From assembly GCF_003363775.1 (NCBI RefSeq), contig NZ_CP031376.1, forward strand, positions 1,272,078 to 1,336,077: 64,000 nucleotides of DNA, written 5' to 3'. This DNA is from Spiroplasma alleghenense (GTDB lineage: Bacteria; Bacillota_I; Bacilli_A; Mycoplasmatales; Mycoplasmataceae). Within the stretch, counting starts at the first letter, position 1, and each line of letters begins with the position of its first letter. Positions 32,061 to 42,886 of this stretch are shown here, one piece after another. The position numbers and the translations under genes were made by a program. The notes beneath the pieces were generated by a model. That model saw only the letters and a program-made list of their open reading frames with translations, had not been told where the DNA came from and made no database searches.

Positions 32061-33995
32061 TTATAATTCAAAATTGAAAAACAATTTTGCAGCAAACGTT
32101 TTGTCTGAATTTGATACTGATTCTGAACAAATAAAATCTTCTCTTTTACCAAATGAAAAATAAGTTTTCGAAGAGTTGAATTTTAAACCAGAGGAAAAAA
32201 AGTAGGTTCTAAATTCTGGAGCTTTATAATCATATGTTACAATTTCTGAAGGGTTTACAAACATAGTTTCCGTGATTTGAAATTTGCTTCTATCAGGCGG
32301 ATGTCCGAAAATCCCCAAAAGAGTGAAACTTTGAAATCTAGATTTTTTTCCAACAGCAAAATTTGAAGACTCTATAAAGGCTTTATTCTTATCGCTTTCC
32401 TGGTTGATTTTCAGATTAATAGATTGAGGAATTATTTCATTATAAGAGTATGTCTTTCCATCTCCTCCTTGAACTAAGTGATCTTCTAGATCCCCTTTAA
32501 CATCCATTACATAATAATGGTGTTTTTTTTCTCAATTTTCTCAACTAACATATTCACCATTTTTGTATTGTATTTCACCTTCTGCTTGGTTTAATAAGTA
32601 ACTCTGCTGGAATTCAATTGAGGCTCTAAGAAATTCTTCATAAAGTTTTTTAGTGTTTGCAAAAGTTGTGTTTTGCTTAATTGGAACAAAAAAATCATCT
32701 AGTTCCACAATGTTCTTTTGTGATGAGCTTATAATTTCCACTTGTGAGTTTGAGAATTCAGCTCCATAAACCGCTATTGTTTTATAGTCTTTAACTTCAT
32801 CAATTTCAAAATCATAGTTATTGGCTTGGATCCTTTTTTGAAAATCACTGGATTTGATATTTTCAGCCAAATTGTAGTGGTTGATCGCTTCAGAAACCAC
32901 TAATTCAGAGTTTTTGTTAATTTTATCCTTAATAGTTTGAGGCAGCTGGTGATCAATTCATTGTTGACCAGGCTCGGTGATTTTACTTACGAATGCCTCA
33001 TTTGCACCTTTTTCTTGTTTTAGTACAGGACCCATTAATTCTTCTCATCACTTTGGATATGAATAATCTTGTGGAAATCATCCATCTGAATCTTCTTGAT
33101 AAATACTTCAATCGTCTTGAAACTCCAAACCGTAATTAATTTTAGTACTTGCAATCGATCCATCTTGAGTTAGTTTTTGATTGACAACAAATTTATGATT
33201 ATCAGTTACTAACTTTAAATTTGAATTTTCTGAATTAACTTTTTTTATTATTTCAATAACTTGGTTACCAATTACTTTTTTATCAACAATATCTTGGGCA
33301 TTTGTTTTTAAATTTCCTGAGTCTTGTAAGTAAATAAAGTCGTTTGCAGAATTTGAAATTTCTTGACGAATATTTTCATTTAAAGCTTTGATTGATTCAG
33401 CAATATCTTTTTTCTCAAAGATATTAAAAGTTCATTTGTAGGCGATGGTTTCGTTTTGAATTTCACCTTTTCCATCAATAACCATTTCTAAATTTGCCAC
33501 ATAATCAAAACTTAGTGAAACAACTTCAGATTGAGTTTTGATAGCTATATTTGTTAATTCATAGGATTTAAAAGGATTTCCAATTCCCTGTAATAGTGGT
33601 CTATAGTTTAATTGATTAATAATTTCTTCAGTAATATCCTCATTTAATTTATTAAAATTAACAATACTATTAACATCATTTGAAATTGATTTAAAAATTT
33701 GTGAATCAGGGTTATTTAATTCGGGATCTTCTTCATGATTTTTTAAGTTATCAATACTTATAAAAGTAAAAATTTCTTTTGCTTCATCATTTGAAATATT
33801 TTTGCATTTACCAAAATCCTCATTAAGATTTCGATAAAATACCTCAGAAGCTTTATCCATAAGTTCATTTTTCAAAGCTTGATAATCAAATTCATCATCA
33901 ATATTATGGATAACTTTTTTCTTACACGAAGCTACACTCAAAGGCGCTGAAACCACCAATGCTGTAGCCCCTAATATACTTAATAACTTCTTCAT
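32061..33995 (-). CDS. Surface lipoprotein, dispersed family copy 5
   Basis: 644 residues with lipobox SVASC-KKK. The N-terminus MKKLLSILGATALVVSAPLS and FDYQALKNELMDKASEVF align with the lipoprotein array at 1.9-7.8 kb; later blocks are more diverged (FVPIKQNTTFANTKKLYEEF in place of the VIKQLPECENTKVLY block), and the C-terminus FAAKLFFNFEL differs. It is the longest and most distant family member. Promoter hexamers and the AT-tract spacer match the array, indicating that the whole transcription unit was spread, followed by divergence of the coding region. Confidence 0.78.
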
Positions 33996-34031
33996 ATTTA
34001 TTTCTCCTTATAATTTTATATATCTATACCT

Positions 34032-34060
34032 AGTATATATATATATATATATAAAGTCAA
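34032..34060 (-). promoter_or_regulatory. Promoter of lipoprotein copy 5, AT-repeat spacer
   Basis: TTGACT (34055-34060), 17 bp of AT repeat, TATACT (34032-34037) on the minus strand, as at copies 1 and 2. Confidence 0.7.
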
Positions 34061-34195
34061 TTAGGGAGGGGTTTGCAGAACTCGATATTTAATTATGAAA
34101 AACTATTAACATTTAGTTAAATGTTTTAATCAACATTTGGTATTTTTTAATAAATTTATTAAACTTTTTGGAATTATTTTTGATAAAATACTTTT

Positions 34196-34213
34196 GTAAA
34201 CTTATAAGTTTAC
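34196..34213. promoter_or_regulatory. Perfect 18-bp palindrome, shared control element
   Basis: GTAAACTTATAAGTTTAC directly after a TTGATAAAATA-like promoter region upstream of an exported-protein gene. A near-copy is at 35367-35384 in the same position relative to its gene. Confidence 0.6.
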
Positions 34214-34270
34214 CTACAAAGATCGCTATTAATTATCAATTAAATAGAAAGTCTATGAAGGTAGGAATAG

Positions 34271-35296
34271 ATGAATAAGATCTTATTAACAGGAATAGCT
34301 TCAATGCTAGTTGGGTCCACAGCCCTTTCTAATATCACAACTATTACTCAAAGTAATAGCCAAAGTAACACATATCAAAAAATTTTAAGAGGTAGTAACG
34401 AAATCGAGTTGGACATGTCAAGCGGCGATATTTGATCTGATATCAAAGCAACATCAAGAAACCAGATTATGGAAAACATAATATCTGAATCACAAGATAG
34501 TAAGTTTTTAAACGGTCGTAGTGTTGCGGAGATCAGTGATTATGCTTTTAAGGTAAGCGATGAATTAGTTGAAAAAGCACAAGATGTAGAGTTTGATTAT
34601 GATTCTGGAGCACTTTCGTATTTTAATTTTTTTATAGAGGAAAGTTTACCATACACACAAGAATTTGAAGAAATCTTTTTAACAGAATTTGGAGAATGAA
34701 TAGACAATATTAGCGAGACGAAATCCGGGACAATTGTTAATTCGTCAAGTGATTCTGCCATGATTCAACAATTTGGTCAGAGCAGACTTCCTGGTGGTGA
34801 ATCAGAGTGTATGATACCCGATCCCCCAAAAAAGCCAGAGCCACCAAAAGAACCTGATTGAACTGACGAGAATGTTAAAGCGCTTGAAAAATATGTTAGA
34901 GACTTAAATTTTGCCAACGGGATTATAATTCCGTTGGCTATATCTGCTGGTATTGCTGCTGCCGCTCTGTGAGCTATGGCGTGATTTTTTGGAATAACCG
35001 TAGCACCTGCAGCAGCTTGCACCGCAGTAGCGGCGGCTCTATCAATTACAACTGGGTCAATTTCCATAGCACTACTTCCACTTAAAGATTACTTGTATCG
35101 CCCTGTGGATTGATATTACCTTGCTTCAGGAGTTTTTGATATTGTGATGTCATTAATGGATTTAGTTCTTTTAGCAACTGGAGGATTAGTTGTAACAATC
35201 GAAGCAACTGCATGAGCCTTTCCAGCAGGACTAGCAGCACTTGGAATTATTGGAATGATTGTTACGTATCTGGACACATTTGGAGCTATTAAATAA
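34271..35296 (+). CDS. Exported protein with hydrophobic C-terminal domain, unknown function
   Basis: 341 residues. N-terminal signal-like segment (MNKILLTGIASMLVGSTALS), a polar acidic domain to about residue 170, a proline-rich linker PDPPKKPEPPKEPDW (about 182-198), then a strongly hydrophobic, Ala/Gly-rich region with four or so segments (IIPLAISAGIAAAALWAMAWFFG, AAACTAVAAALSITTGSISIA, VFDIVMSLMDLVLLATGG, AFPAGLAALGIIGMIV). Soluble head, Pro linker and hydrophobic tail is the shape of some pore-forming or contact-dependent toxins, but no family was recognised; it could be a plain membrane protein. TGA Trp codons interrupt the frame six times. Confidence 0.6.
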
Positions 35297-35299
35297 ATC

Positions 35300-35320
35300 A
35301 AAAAGGGTCGCACCCTTTTT
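35300..35320 (+). terminator. Terminator of the exported-protein gene
   Basis: AAAAAGGGT-CGC-ACCCTTTTT followed by T, 3 bp past the stop codon. Confidence 0.85.
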
Positions 35321-35366
35321 TGTTTTAAACTTGCAATTTTAAGTAAGTATTTGATAGAATAATCTT

Positions 35367-35384
35367 GTAAACTTATTAGTTTAC
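35367..35384. promoter_or_regulatory. Near-palindrome matching 34196-34213
   Basis: GTAAACTTATTAGTTTAC differs from the upstream copy at one base. It also follows a TTGATAGAATAATC segment, so both genes share promoter and element layout. Confidence 0.6.
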
Positions 35385-35495
35385 TAACTTAACCATTTTT
35401 ACATAGTGGTTTTGAAAGTAACAACATTAATTATCACTTATATTGATCTATTCGGTTTTATGAGAACCAATAATACAAATTATAAAGGAGAATTT

Positions 35496-36137
35496 ATGAA
35501 GAAAATTTTAACTTTTTTAGCAGCTATGGGATTGGTAAGTAGTGCTTCAATTACAACCATAGCTTGCTCAGGCAATAAAGGTAACGATAACAAACCCAAT
35601 CCCGTGGTACCAGATCCTGAAACCCAAGGATTTGACTACGGAGATATTGGAGACTTATTTCAAGAAACCGATTTAGGACAAGTAGTAGTAAGTCCAGAAC
35701 TAACCAGACCAGGTTTGGGTTTAGATACTTTTAAGAAATTGGTTCAAAAAGCTAATGAATTAAAAATCGATTGAGATTTATTAGAAGTAACTTTAAGTAA
35801 AAATAAAGCAACCATAACAGTTGATGACAGTCAAGGTAAATACAGTGGTTCAACTGTTGAATTTACTTATAAAGTTGTGGTAGAAATCAGCGAAGCTATT
35901 ACCTTAGCAAATTTTGGTTCTGTGACTAGTGCGGTTGCCGGCAATGAAAGTGTTTTACTTTTTAATGCCATTACAGAACTGGAGAAAATAAATAGTTTAT
36001 TTCACCCAGATGCAAGCAATAATGGTTCAAATGATTTTGATATAAAAGATAATAACAAAACTGATAGTTTTATACTAGTTGCCAAAGAAACTGGGGACTA
36101 TATTGGAGAAATTAAAATTTTCTATCAAATAAACTAA
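35496..36137 (+). CDS. Small lipoprotein, unknown function
   Basis: 213 residues. Signal MKKILTFLAAMGLVSSASITTIAC with lipobox TIAC, then SGNKGNDNKP, an anchored linker. The mature part contains EFTYKVVVEISEAITLANFGSVTSAV and ends EIKIFYQIN; the pattern of Gly/Asp-rich beta strands resembles other spiroplasma lipoproteins, with no family recognised. The start is the ATG after AAAGGAGAATTT, not the upstream in-frame TTG codons. One TGA Trp (KIDWDLL). Confidence 0.72.
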
Positions 36138-36144
36138 CCAAACT

Positions 36145-36164
36145 GGAGAAACAAATGTTTCTCC
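36145..36164 (+). terminator. Terminator of the small lipoprotein gene
   Basis: GGAGAAAC-AAAT-GTTTCTCC, 7 bp after the stop, then CTTTTATTT. Confidence 0.75.
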
Positions 36165-36196
36165 CTTTTATTTAAGAATTAGAACGGAAGTAAAAT

Positions 36197-37177
36197 ATGA
36201 ATAAAAATTATGAATCATTAAAACAATTAATCAAAGAAGATGTTGAAGACGTTTTTAAGGATTCAAATAAAAAAATCCGTCGCCCTTGACTAGGATTTTT
36301 TATAATCGGGGTGATTTTAATAATAATAAGCCCAATTATTTGAGGTATTTTAACTGCCACCAATCAGGCTGAATTTAATTCTTGATGAAAAATTCTATTA
36401 GTAATGGTGCTACCTGTAATCGGAGCATTCTTGGCGGGTTTTTACCAAATTCAATTAACCAATTTTAAGAAGAAATTGAAAAGTCAAATTAATTTTAACA
36501 AGTACTATAAGGCGGGTTTGCAAATAAGTATCGACCGAGAAGTTAACGATTGTTTAATTCAAAATAATAAAATTACTAGCGCCTTTGATTTAAAAGAATA
36601 TTCACACTTAGATTCAAGTTGAAAGCTTTCAAAAAATCATAGTTTTTTAAATTTTGATTTCAAAAACTTTCAGGCCTCATATGGAGTGGTTAACTATGAA
36701 AGATATGTTAATAAAAAACACGAATATTGTAAGCAAGAATTCTTTCAGCTAATTTGTTTAGAAGCAGATAAAAGCCATGATTTTGAAATGTTCTTCAAAA
36801 CTTATAAATTTAATTTAGATAAAGGGCATAATAAAGTTTCTTTGGAATCAACTGAATTTAATAAATTAGTTAACCTTTATAGTAGCGATCAAATTGAAGC
36901 CAGAAAAGTATTTCCCCCTATTAAAATGCAAAAAGTATTAGATAGCTTAAACCAAAAAGATAAGGCTCGCTTTCGATTTTTATTTGTAAAGAAAAACACT
37001 ATTTTTGGTCAAATTAAAACCTTTAATGCTAAACACGCTTTTCGCTCAGATTTCAATGATTTTAAATATGATAAAGATAATGATAAATTAGTAGACAATA
37101 TCTATAAAAAAATAACTCAAGAGTTAGCTGATATAAACCAGATTAATGATTTTTTAAATATCTTAGAGTTATACTAA
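36197..37177 (+). CDS. DUF3137-family membrane protein, paralogue
   Basis: 326 residues. Same layout as the gene at 30461: charged N-terminus (YESLKQLIKEDVEDVF), two membrane segments (about 33-55 and 68-88, the second FLAGFYQIQL), then a soluble domain with LESTEFNKLVNLYSSDQIEARKVFPPIKMQKVLDSL, the DUF3137 signature. C-terminus INDFLNILELY matches VLDFLRISDF of the paralogue. Identity between the two is moderate, so duplication is not recent. TGA Trp codons split the frame before residue 70. Confidence 0.75.
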
Positions 37178-37196
37178 AAACGGCTTAGCCGTTTTT
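37176..37196 (+). terminator. Terminator of the DUF3137 paralogue
   Basis: AAAAACGGC-TTA-GCCGTTTTT overlapping the stop codon, followed by TT. Confidence 0.85.
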
Positions 37197-37208
37197 TTAT
37201 TTTACTAA

Positions 37209-38237
<1,029 letters not shown>

Positions 38238-38275
38238 AAAAATCCTAACTGTTAAATCATACAGTTAGGATTTTT
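38238..38275. terminator. Bidirectional terminator between convergent genes
   Basis: 15-bp perfect stem (AAAAATCCTAACTGT and its complement) with an 8-nt loop, between the reductase and ispE stop codons, U-rich on both strands. Confidence 0.85.
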
Positions 38276-38285
38276 TATTGGTATT

Positions 38286-39083
38286 TTAAAAGTATGAGGC
38301 CGCTTTCTTTTCAGCTTCCTCTTGAGCAGCAGCGTCCAGTTCTTCTTGAGTTGGAGGGATTACTTCTGGAGGTGGAGGAGGAATAATAAACATTGTTGAA
38401 CCTGTACCTGAAAGTTGTGCTTCTGGGTACATTTTAAAAACCTCTTGCATTTCAGGATAAGCACTGATACAAGCTTGTTTTAATGAATTAACTTCCTCAA
38501 GCATTGATGGATCATAAATTTCATCATATCTTTCATAAACACTTCTGGTACTGCAAGAAATGTGGCGATTTAAAATTAAATCATTTCTTCCAATTTTCTC
38601 CATTACCTTAGCTTTTTTAACCCTTTGACCATAACCTGAAACAATTGCAGTTTTATATCCTGAGGCAAAAAAGTAACTATCATAACCAATTGCTTTACAT
38701 ACTATTTTTAATAGTGGTTTGGAGCGATTTAATTGGAACATTTGAGTTAAGCACTCAATGGTTGCGATTGCGTTCGAACTTCCCCCACCAAGTCCAGAAC
38801 CCAAAGGGATTCTTTTAATTAATTTAATTTCTAAACCTGTGCTTATTTCGTGGAATTTCAAAAACTCCATTGCAGCTCTAACAACTGAATTATTTTCGTT
38901 TAGTATCTCTGGGAAATTACAAATTAATTTAATTTTTTTTTCGGGTATTTCAGTAATTTTTATGGTATCATAAAAATCTTCAACCAAAGTAATTTTCGAT
39001 TTTATTCTATGAAGTCTGGCAATTCTTCAATTTTTTCTCACCCTTAAAGAAAGGTTAACCTTGCAAAAAGAATTGATTGTCAT
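38286..39083 (-). CDS. ispE: 4-diphosphocytidyl-2-C-methyl-D-erythritol kinase
   Basis: 265 residues. N-terminus SFCKVNLSLRV with the substrate Lys, GHMP ATP loop IPLGSGLGGGSSNA, and C-terminal AQLSGTGSTMF motif, all IspE signatures. It phosphorylates CDP-methylerythritol in the MEP isoprenoid pathway. The start is the ATG at 39083, recovered by reading one TGA as Trp; it makes the substrate motif complete. The C-terminus is extended by about 35 residues of Pro- and Ala/Glu-rich sequence (PPPPPEVIPPTQEELDAAAQEE), unusual for the family. It starts 3 nt after the rsmA stop. Confidence 0.85.
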
Positions 39084-39086
39084 AAC

Positions 39087-39887
39087 TTACCTCCTTAGAC
39101 TTTTAAAAATTTCTACAAATTGCTCAGTTGATATTACCTCAGGACGAAATTGAAGATCTATTTTCAGACTCTCCAAAATTTTAGCAGCCTTGCTTTTATC
39201 TCCCAAATAAGTTCCTAAATTGTTATAAATAGTTTTGCGACGGTTATTAAAAAGCTGGCGCACCATTTCATTGATTTTTAACTTTTCGTCAATTGGCATT
39301 TTAAATAAAAGATTTTCAAAATCTAAAGAAATAATGGCCGAATCAACTTTTGGGATAGGGTTAAACATTTGTTTTCTAACAGTAAATTCATACTTTTTGC
39401 TACTAAAAAGTTCAGCCGCAACCGATAAATTATTGTAATTATTTTCCCCCACATGTGCTGTAATTCTTTGAGCAACTTCTTTTTGCGTCATAAAAATAGC
39501 CTTACTTAAATGCTCGCAATTTTTGAAAGTTTTAAAAATTATTTCACTAGTTATATAATACGGCAAATTTGAGATAATTGATACCTTATTGTACTTATTT
39601 TTTATATTAATTAAAAACTTATTTAAATCAAATTCTAAGATATCTGCCATAATCAACTCAAAATTAGAAGTTGTAAACTTGTTTCTTAAAATATCCTCTA
39701 AGTCACGATCGATTTCAATTGCCACAACTTTTTCATATCGTTCAATCAAAAATTGAGTTAAAGCACCTTGACCCGGACCAATTTCTATTACTAGATGATT
39801 TGGTTCGGGATCTAGTAAATTAACAATTTTGATAATTAAATTTTTATCAGTTATGAAGTTTTGTCCAAATTGTTTTTTTGGTAACAT
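39087..39887 (-). CDS. rsmA: 16S rRNA dimethyladenosine transferase
   Basis: 266 residues, standard length. Motifs: KKQFGQNFITDKNLI at the N-terminus, EIGPGQGALTQFLIER (SAM-binding motif I), the catalytic NLPYYITSEII, and VPKVDS-like NPIPKVDSAIISLDF. It dimethylates two adenosines near the 3' end of 16S rRNA, affecting kasugamycin sensitivity. Ribosome site AAGGAGTAGATTTAACT overlaps the end of rnmV, so translation is coupled. It is followed by ispE after 3 nt. Confidence 0.95.
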   Translation of the reverse strand: MLPKKQFGQNFITDKNLIIKIVNLLDPEPNHLVIEIGPGQGALTQFLIERYEKVVAIEIDRDLEDILRNKFTTSNFELIMADILEFDLNKFLINIKNKYNKVSIISNLPYYITSEIIFKTFKNCEHLSKAIFMTQKEVAQRITAHVGENNYNNLSVAAELFSSKKYEFTVRKQMFNPIPKVDSAIISLDFENLLFKMPIDEKLKINEMVRQLFNNRRKTIYNNLGTYLGDKSKAAKILESLKIDLQFRPEVISTEQFVEIFKSLRR

Positions 39888-39895
39888 AGTTAAAT

Positions 39896-40435
39896 CTACT
39901 CCTTGCTTTCTTTTATAATTAATTCGATATCTAATTTTTTAAGACCCGCCAAATTTAGTCATTTAAACAAGGTTTTTGAAGATATTTTTTGAGATCAGCT
40001 AAAATGATGTGATATTATTTGGCGGTATTTGGGTTGGAATCAATCATTTTCTAAGTAATCATTTCAAGAAATTGACTCTTGGTTTTGTGAATTAAAGGTA
40101 ATTAAATTAGATAAAGACTGCTTTATTTCTTCAGGATTTGCCTCTGCAACACCAATTTTGCTTCTAGTTTTGATTAAAGGACGAGAAATAAAGGCATTTT
40201 TAACCTCACAGGCCAGGCCTTGGTTGATTTGTTCGCGAATTTTTTGACCAGGACCATCAGGATCAGTTAAAATAATTATCCCTCGGCTATTGTTGACATT
40301 CTTTAAAATGCTAAGAAGTTCTTCGTTAACATTTAAGCCATTTGTTTCAATTGTCTCAAGTTGTGATCCAAAAATCTGTTTCAGCTTTTGAGTATCAGTT
40401 TTACCTTCAACAACTATGACTTGGTCAATTTTCAC
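39896..40435 (-). CDS. rnmV: Ribonuclease M5
   Basis: 179 residues with a GTG start, preceded by GAGGTGATATT. Toprim core: VIVVEGKTDTQKL with the catalytic Glu, then IIILTDPDGPGQKIR with the Asp pair; the C-terminal helical part follows (IGVAEANPEEIKQSL). It matures 5S rRNA. The gene arrangement rnmV-rsmA-ispE is conserved in Firmicutes and mollicutes. TGA Trp codons interrupt the last third. Confidence 0.9.
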
Positions 40436-40524
40436 AATATCACCTCTTTATTTATATAATAGTAGCATTTTATCAAGAAATATTATATAATTTATGCGAA
40501 GGGTTTTCTATAGAGGAGGATATA

Positions 40525-41565
40525 ATGGCAGATTGAAATAGTAAAAAAGAATTCGTAGCCCTTGACTTAGGAACAGCAAATATAATTGCTTATTTAGGAG
40601 GACAAGGTATTATTTATAACGAACCTTCAACAATGGCATATAGCACTAAGACAAACGAAGTACTTTATGTAGGAGAACAAGCTTATGAAATGGTAGGAAA
40701 AACAAACGAAGATATTCGTATGGTAGTTCCTCTAGTTGATGGGGTTATCTCAGACATGGACGCAGCAAAGGATTTAATTAAAATTATTTTCCAACGTATT
40801 AAAGTAGGAGAAGTTTTAAAAAATGCACTTGTTGTATTAGCATGTCCAAGTGGAGTTACTGAATTGGAAAGAAGCGCTTTAAGACAAGTAGTTGCCGACA
40901 TGGGAGCAAAACACGTTCTTATCGAAGAAGAAGTTAAATTATCAGCAATCGGAGCGGGAATCAACATTGATTTACCAAACGGTCACTTGATTTTAGATAT
41001 TGGTGGGGGAACTACTGATGTGGCAATTATTGCATCAGGAGATATCGTTTTATCAAGATCATTAAAATCAGCTGGTAATGCATTTGACGAAGAAATTCGT
41101 AAATACATTCGTTCAGAATACAACGTTCTAATCGGAGATAAAACTGCTGAAACAATTAAAAAAGACATTGGTTCATTAGCAAAATTGGATAATTCAAGAA
41201 CTTTCAGAGCGTTTGGACGTGACGTAATTTCAGGTTTACCAAGAGAAGTAATTGTTACTCCCGAAGAAATCAGAAATGCGTTATTAGCACCATTTTCAAA
41301 AATCACTGATTTAGTTGTTGAAGTAATGGAAAACACACCAGAAGAATTAGCAGGAGACATCATTAAAAATGGTATTACTATTTGTGGTGGTGGAGCTTTA
41401 CTAAGAGGTATTGATACATACTTCTCTTCTATTTTCCAATTACCAGTATTTTGTGCAAAAGATCCATTACTAACAGTAATTGATGGAGCAAAAGAATACG
41501 AAAAAACAATTGAACATTGATTTGAAGTTGCTGCAGCAAGAGATAAAAAAGAACACAGAATTTAA
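40525..41565 (+). CDS. mreB: MreB actin-like protein, with intact active site
   Basis: 346 residues. ATPase pocket intact: phosphate-1 LDLGTANI, the Glu region LIEEEVKLSAIGAG, phosphate-2 LDIGGGTTDVAI, adenosine loop TICGGGALLRG. N-terminal extension is short (MADWNSKKEF). MreB filaments under the membrane form the helical ribbon that shapes and drives spiroplasmas. It is divergent from rnmV across 90 bp and followed by a terminator, then by a second, degenerate mreB. A Shine-Dalgarno GAGGAGGATATA precedes the ATG. Numbering among MreB1-5 is not attempted. Confidence 0.95.
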
Positions 41566-41581
41566 AAAGCTTTAAATATTT

Positions 41582-41605
41582 AAAATTGACTTTTAAGTCA
41601 ATTTT
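41582..41605 (+). terminator. Terminator of mreB
   Basis: AAAATTGACTT-TT-AAGTCAATTTT followed by TTT, about 20 bp after the stop. Confidence 0.75.
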
Positions 41606-41747
41606 TTTATTGCCCGTTTTAGCATATTAAAAATATAAATATTTTGACTCTTTTTGTTCCAAAAAAGTGCTTTTTTGTTTCAAATTATGTATAATATTTA
41701 CGAGTCAATTATTTTCTTAAGAATTGTCTTAATGAAAGGAACAAAAT

Positions 41748-42779
41748 ATGGCGAAGCAAAAAAAAGAAAGAAAATTTATTGCTATGGATTTTGGTTCTCA
41801 TTCAACAAGAATCTACATTGAAGGTCTAGGAATTGTTTTTGATGAAGCAACTGTTATGGCTTTGAATACTAAAACAAAAAAAATTGTAGCAATTGGTAAT
41901 GAGGCGTCTAAGCTAGTGGGTAAAATTAACCACTCAACTAGATTGGAATATCCATTTAAAAATGGAGTTATAGCAAGCATTGATATCTTAAAAGATTTTC
42001 TAAATGCAGCATTAGGTAAATATCAAGATGATTTGGTAGGAGCCATAATGTTAATCGCTTGTCCACTAAGTGTAACAAACTTAGAAAGAAAAGCCTTGGT
42101 GGAGTTAGTAAAAAAACTAGGTGCATATTACGTGCAAACAGAAGATGATGTAAAAATGGCAGCATTAGGTGCTGGTTATGACATCTTTGAACCAAGTGGT
42201 ATTTTATCACTTGATATCGGAGCTGGAAAAGCAACTGCAGGAGCAATTTCAGCTGACGGAGTTATCTCATACAAATGGACTAAAGTTGCAGGTAATGCAC
42301 TAGATGAAGAAATCGTTAAATATATTCGCGCAAGATACAACATGGAAGTTGGCGCTGTTACTGGAGAAAAAGTTAAAATCAATATCGGAACTTTAATTAA
42401 AACAAAAAACCCTTTAAAAATTAAAGTTTTTGGTAGAGAAGTAGTTTCAGGAATGCCTAAAGAAATTGTTCTAACAGACGCTGAAATCAGCAAGTTAGTA
42501 CAAGTAGCTTTTGGTAACTTGACAACTTTGATCACAGGAGTTTTAGAAGATACGCCAAACGAATTAGCTGGTGATATTATTAGAAATGGTATTATTGTTA
42601 CTGGAGCCATGAGTGGAATTCAAGGAGTTAAAGACTTCTTTGAAGACTTCTTTGAAATCCCAGTAAAAGTAGCCAAAAACTCAGCAACAGCAGTAATTGA
42701 CGGAGCCGTTCTTTACAAGAAAAAATTATATCAATTAATGGAAGAAAAAATCGAAAATAAAGAAAGTCTATATAATTAA
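41748..42779 (+). CDS. mreB: Divergent MreB paralogue with altered nucleotide pocket
   Basis: 343 residues, aligned end to end with the other MreBs but with key changes: phosphate-1 is MDFGSHST instead of LDLGTANT, phosphate-2 is LDIGAGKATAG instead of LDIGGGTTDVA, and the adenosine loop is VTGAMSGIQG where others have ICGGGALIRG. The catalytic Glu segment is QTEDDVKMAALGAG, with Asp-Asp in place of Glu-Glu. The framework motifs (VGKINHSTRLEYPFKNGVI, GREVVSGMPKEI, DTPNELAGDI) remain. It may be a regulatory or capping subunit that binds nucleotide poorly. Start follows AAAGGAACAAAAT. Confidence 0.88.
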   Translation: MAKQKKERKFIAMDFGSHSTRIYIEGLGIVFDEATVMALNTKTKKIVAIGNEASKLVGKINHSTRLEYPFKNGVIASIDILKDFLNAALGKYQDDLVGAIMLIACPLSVTNLERKALVELVKKLGAYYVQTEDDVKMAALGAGYDIFEPSGILSLDIGAGKATAGAISADGVISYKWTKVAGNALDEEIVKYIRARYNMEVGAVTGEKVKINIGTLIKTKNPLKIKVFGREVVSGMPKEIVLTDAEISKLVQVAFGNLTTLITGVLEDTPNELAGDIIRNGIIVTGAMSGIQGVKDFFEDFFEIPVKVAKNSATAVIDGAVLYKKKLYQLMEEKIENKESLYN

Positions 42780-42780
42780 A

Positions 42781-42802
42781 AAATAAGCCAAATGGCTTAT
42801 TT
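42781..42802 (+). terminator. Terminator of divergent mreB
   Basis: AAATAAGCCA-AA-TGGCTTATTT, followed by a T-run. Confidence 0.85.
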
Positions 42803-42838
42803 TTTTTACTCAAAAAGAAAATAATTTTCAATATCTAC

Positions 42839-42867
42839 TTGACAATAAATAGTACTTGTAATAATAT
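42839..42867 (+). promoter_or_regulatory. Promoter of the DUF1700/PadR pair
   Basis: TTGACA (42839-42844), 17-bp spacer, TATAAT-like TAATAT (42862-42867), 20 bp before the start codon. Confidence 0.7.
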
Positions 42868-42886
42868 AGTAGTGGGAGATTAAGAA

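Noticed and set aside
40683..41363. Long minus-strand ORFs inside mreB genes (also at 42176, 55370, 56449, 57568, 58201)
   Set aside because: They are antisense shadows of conserved actin-like coding sequence, recur at the same place in each mreB and have no ribosome sites.
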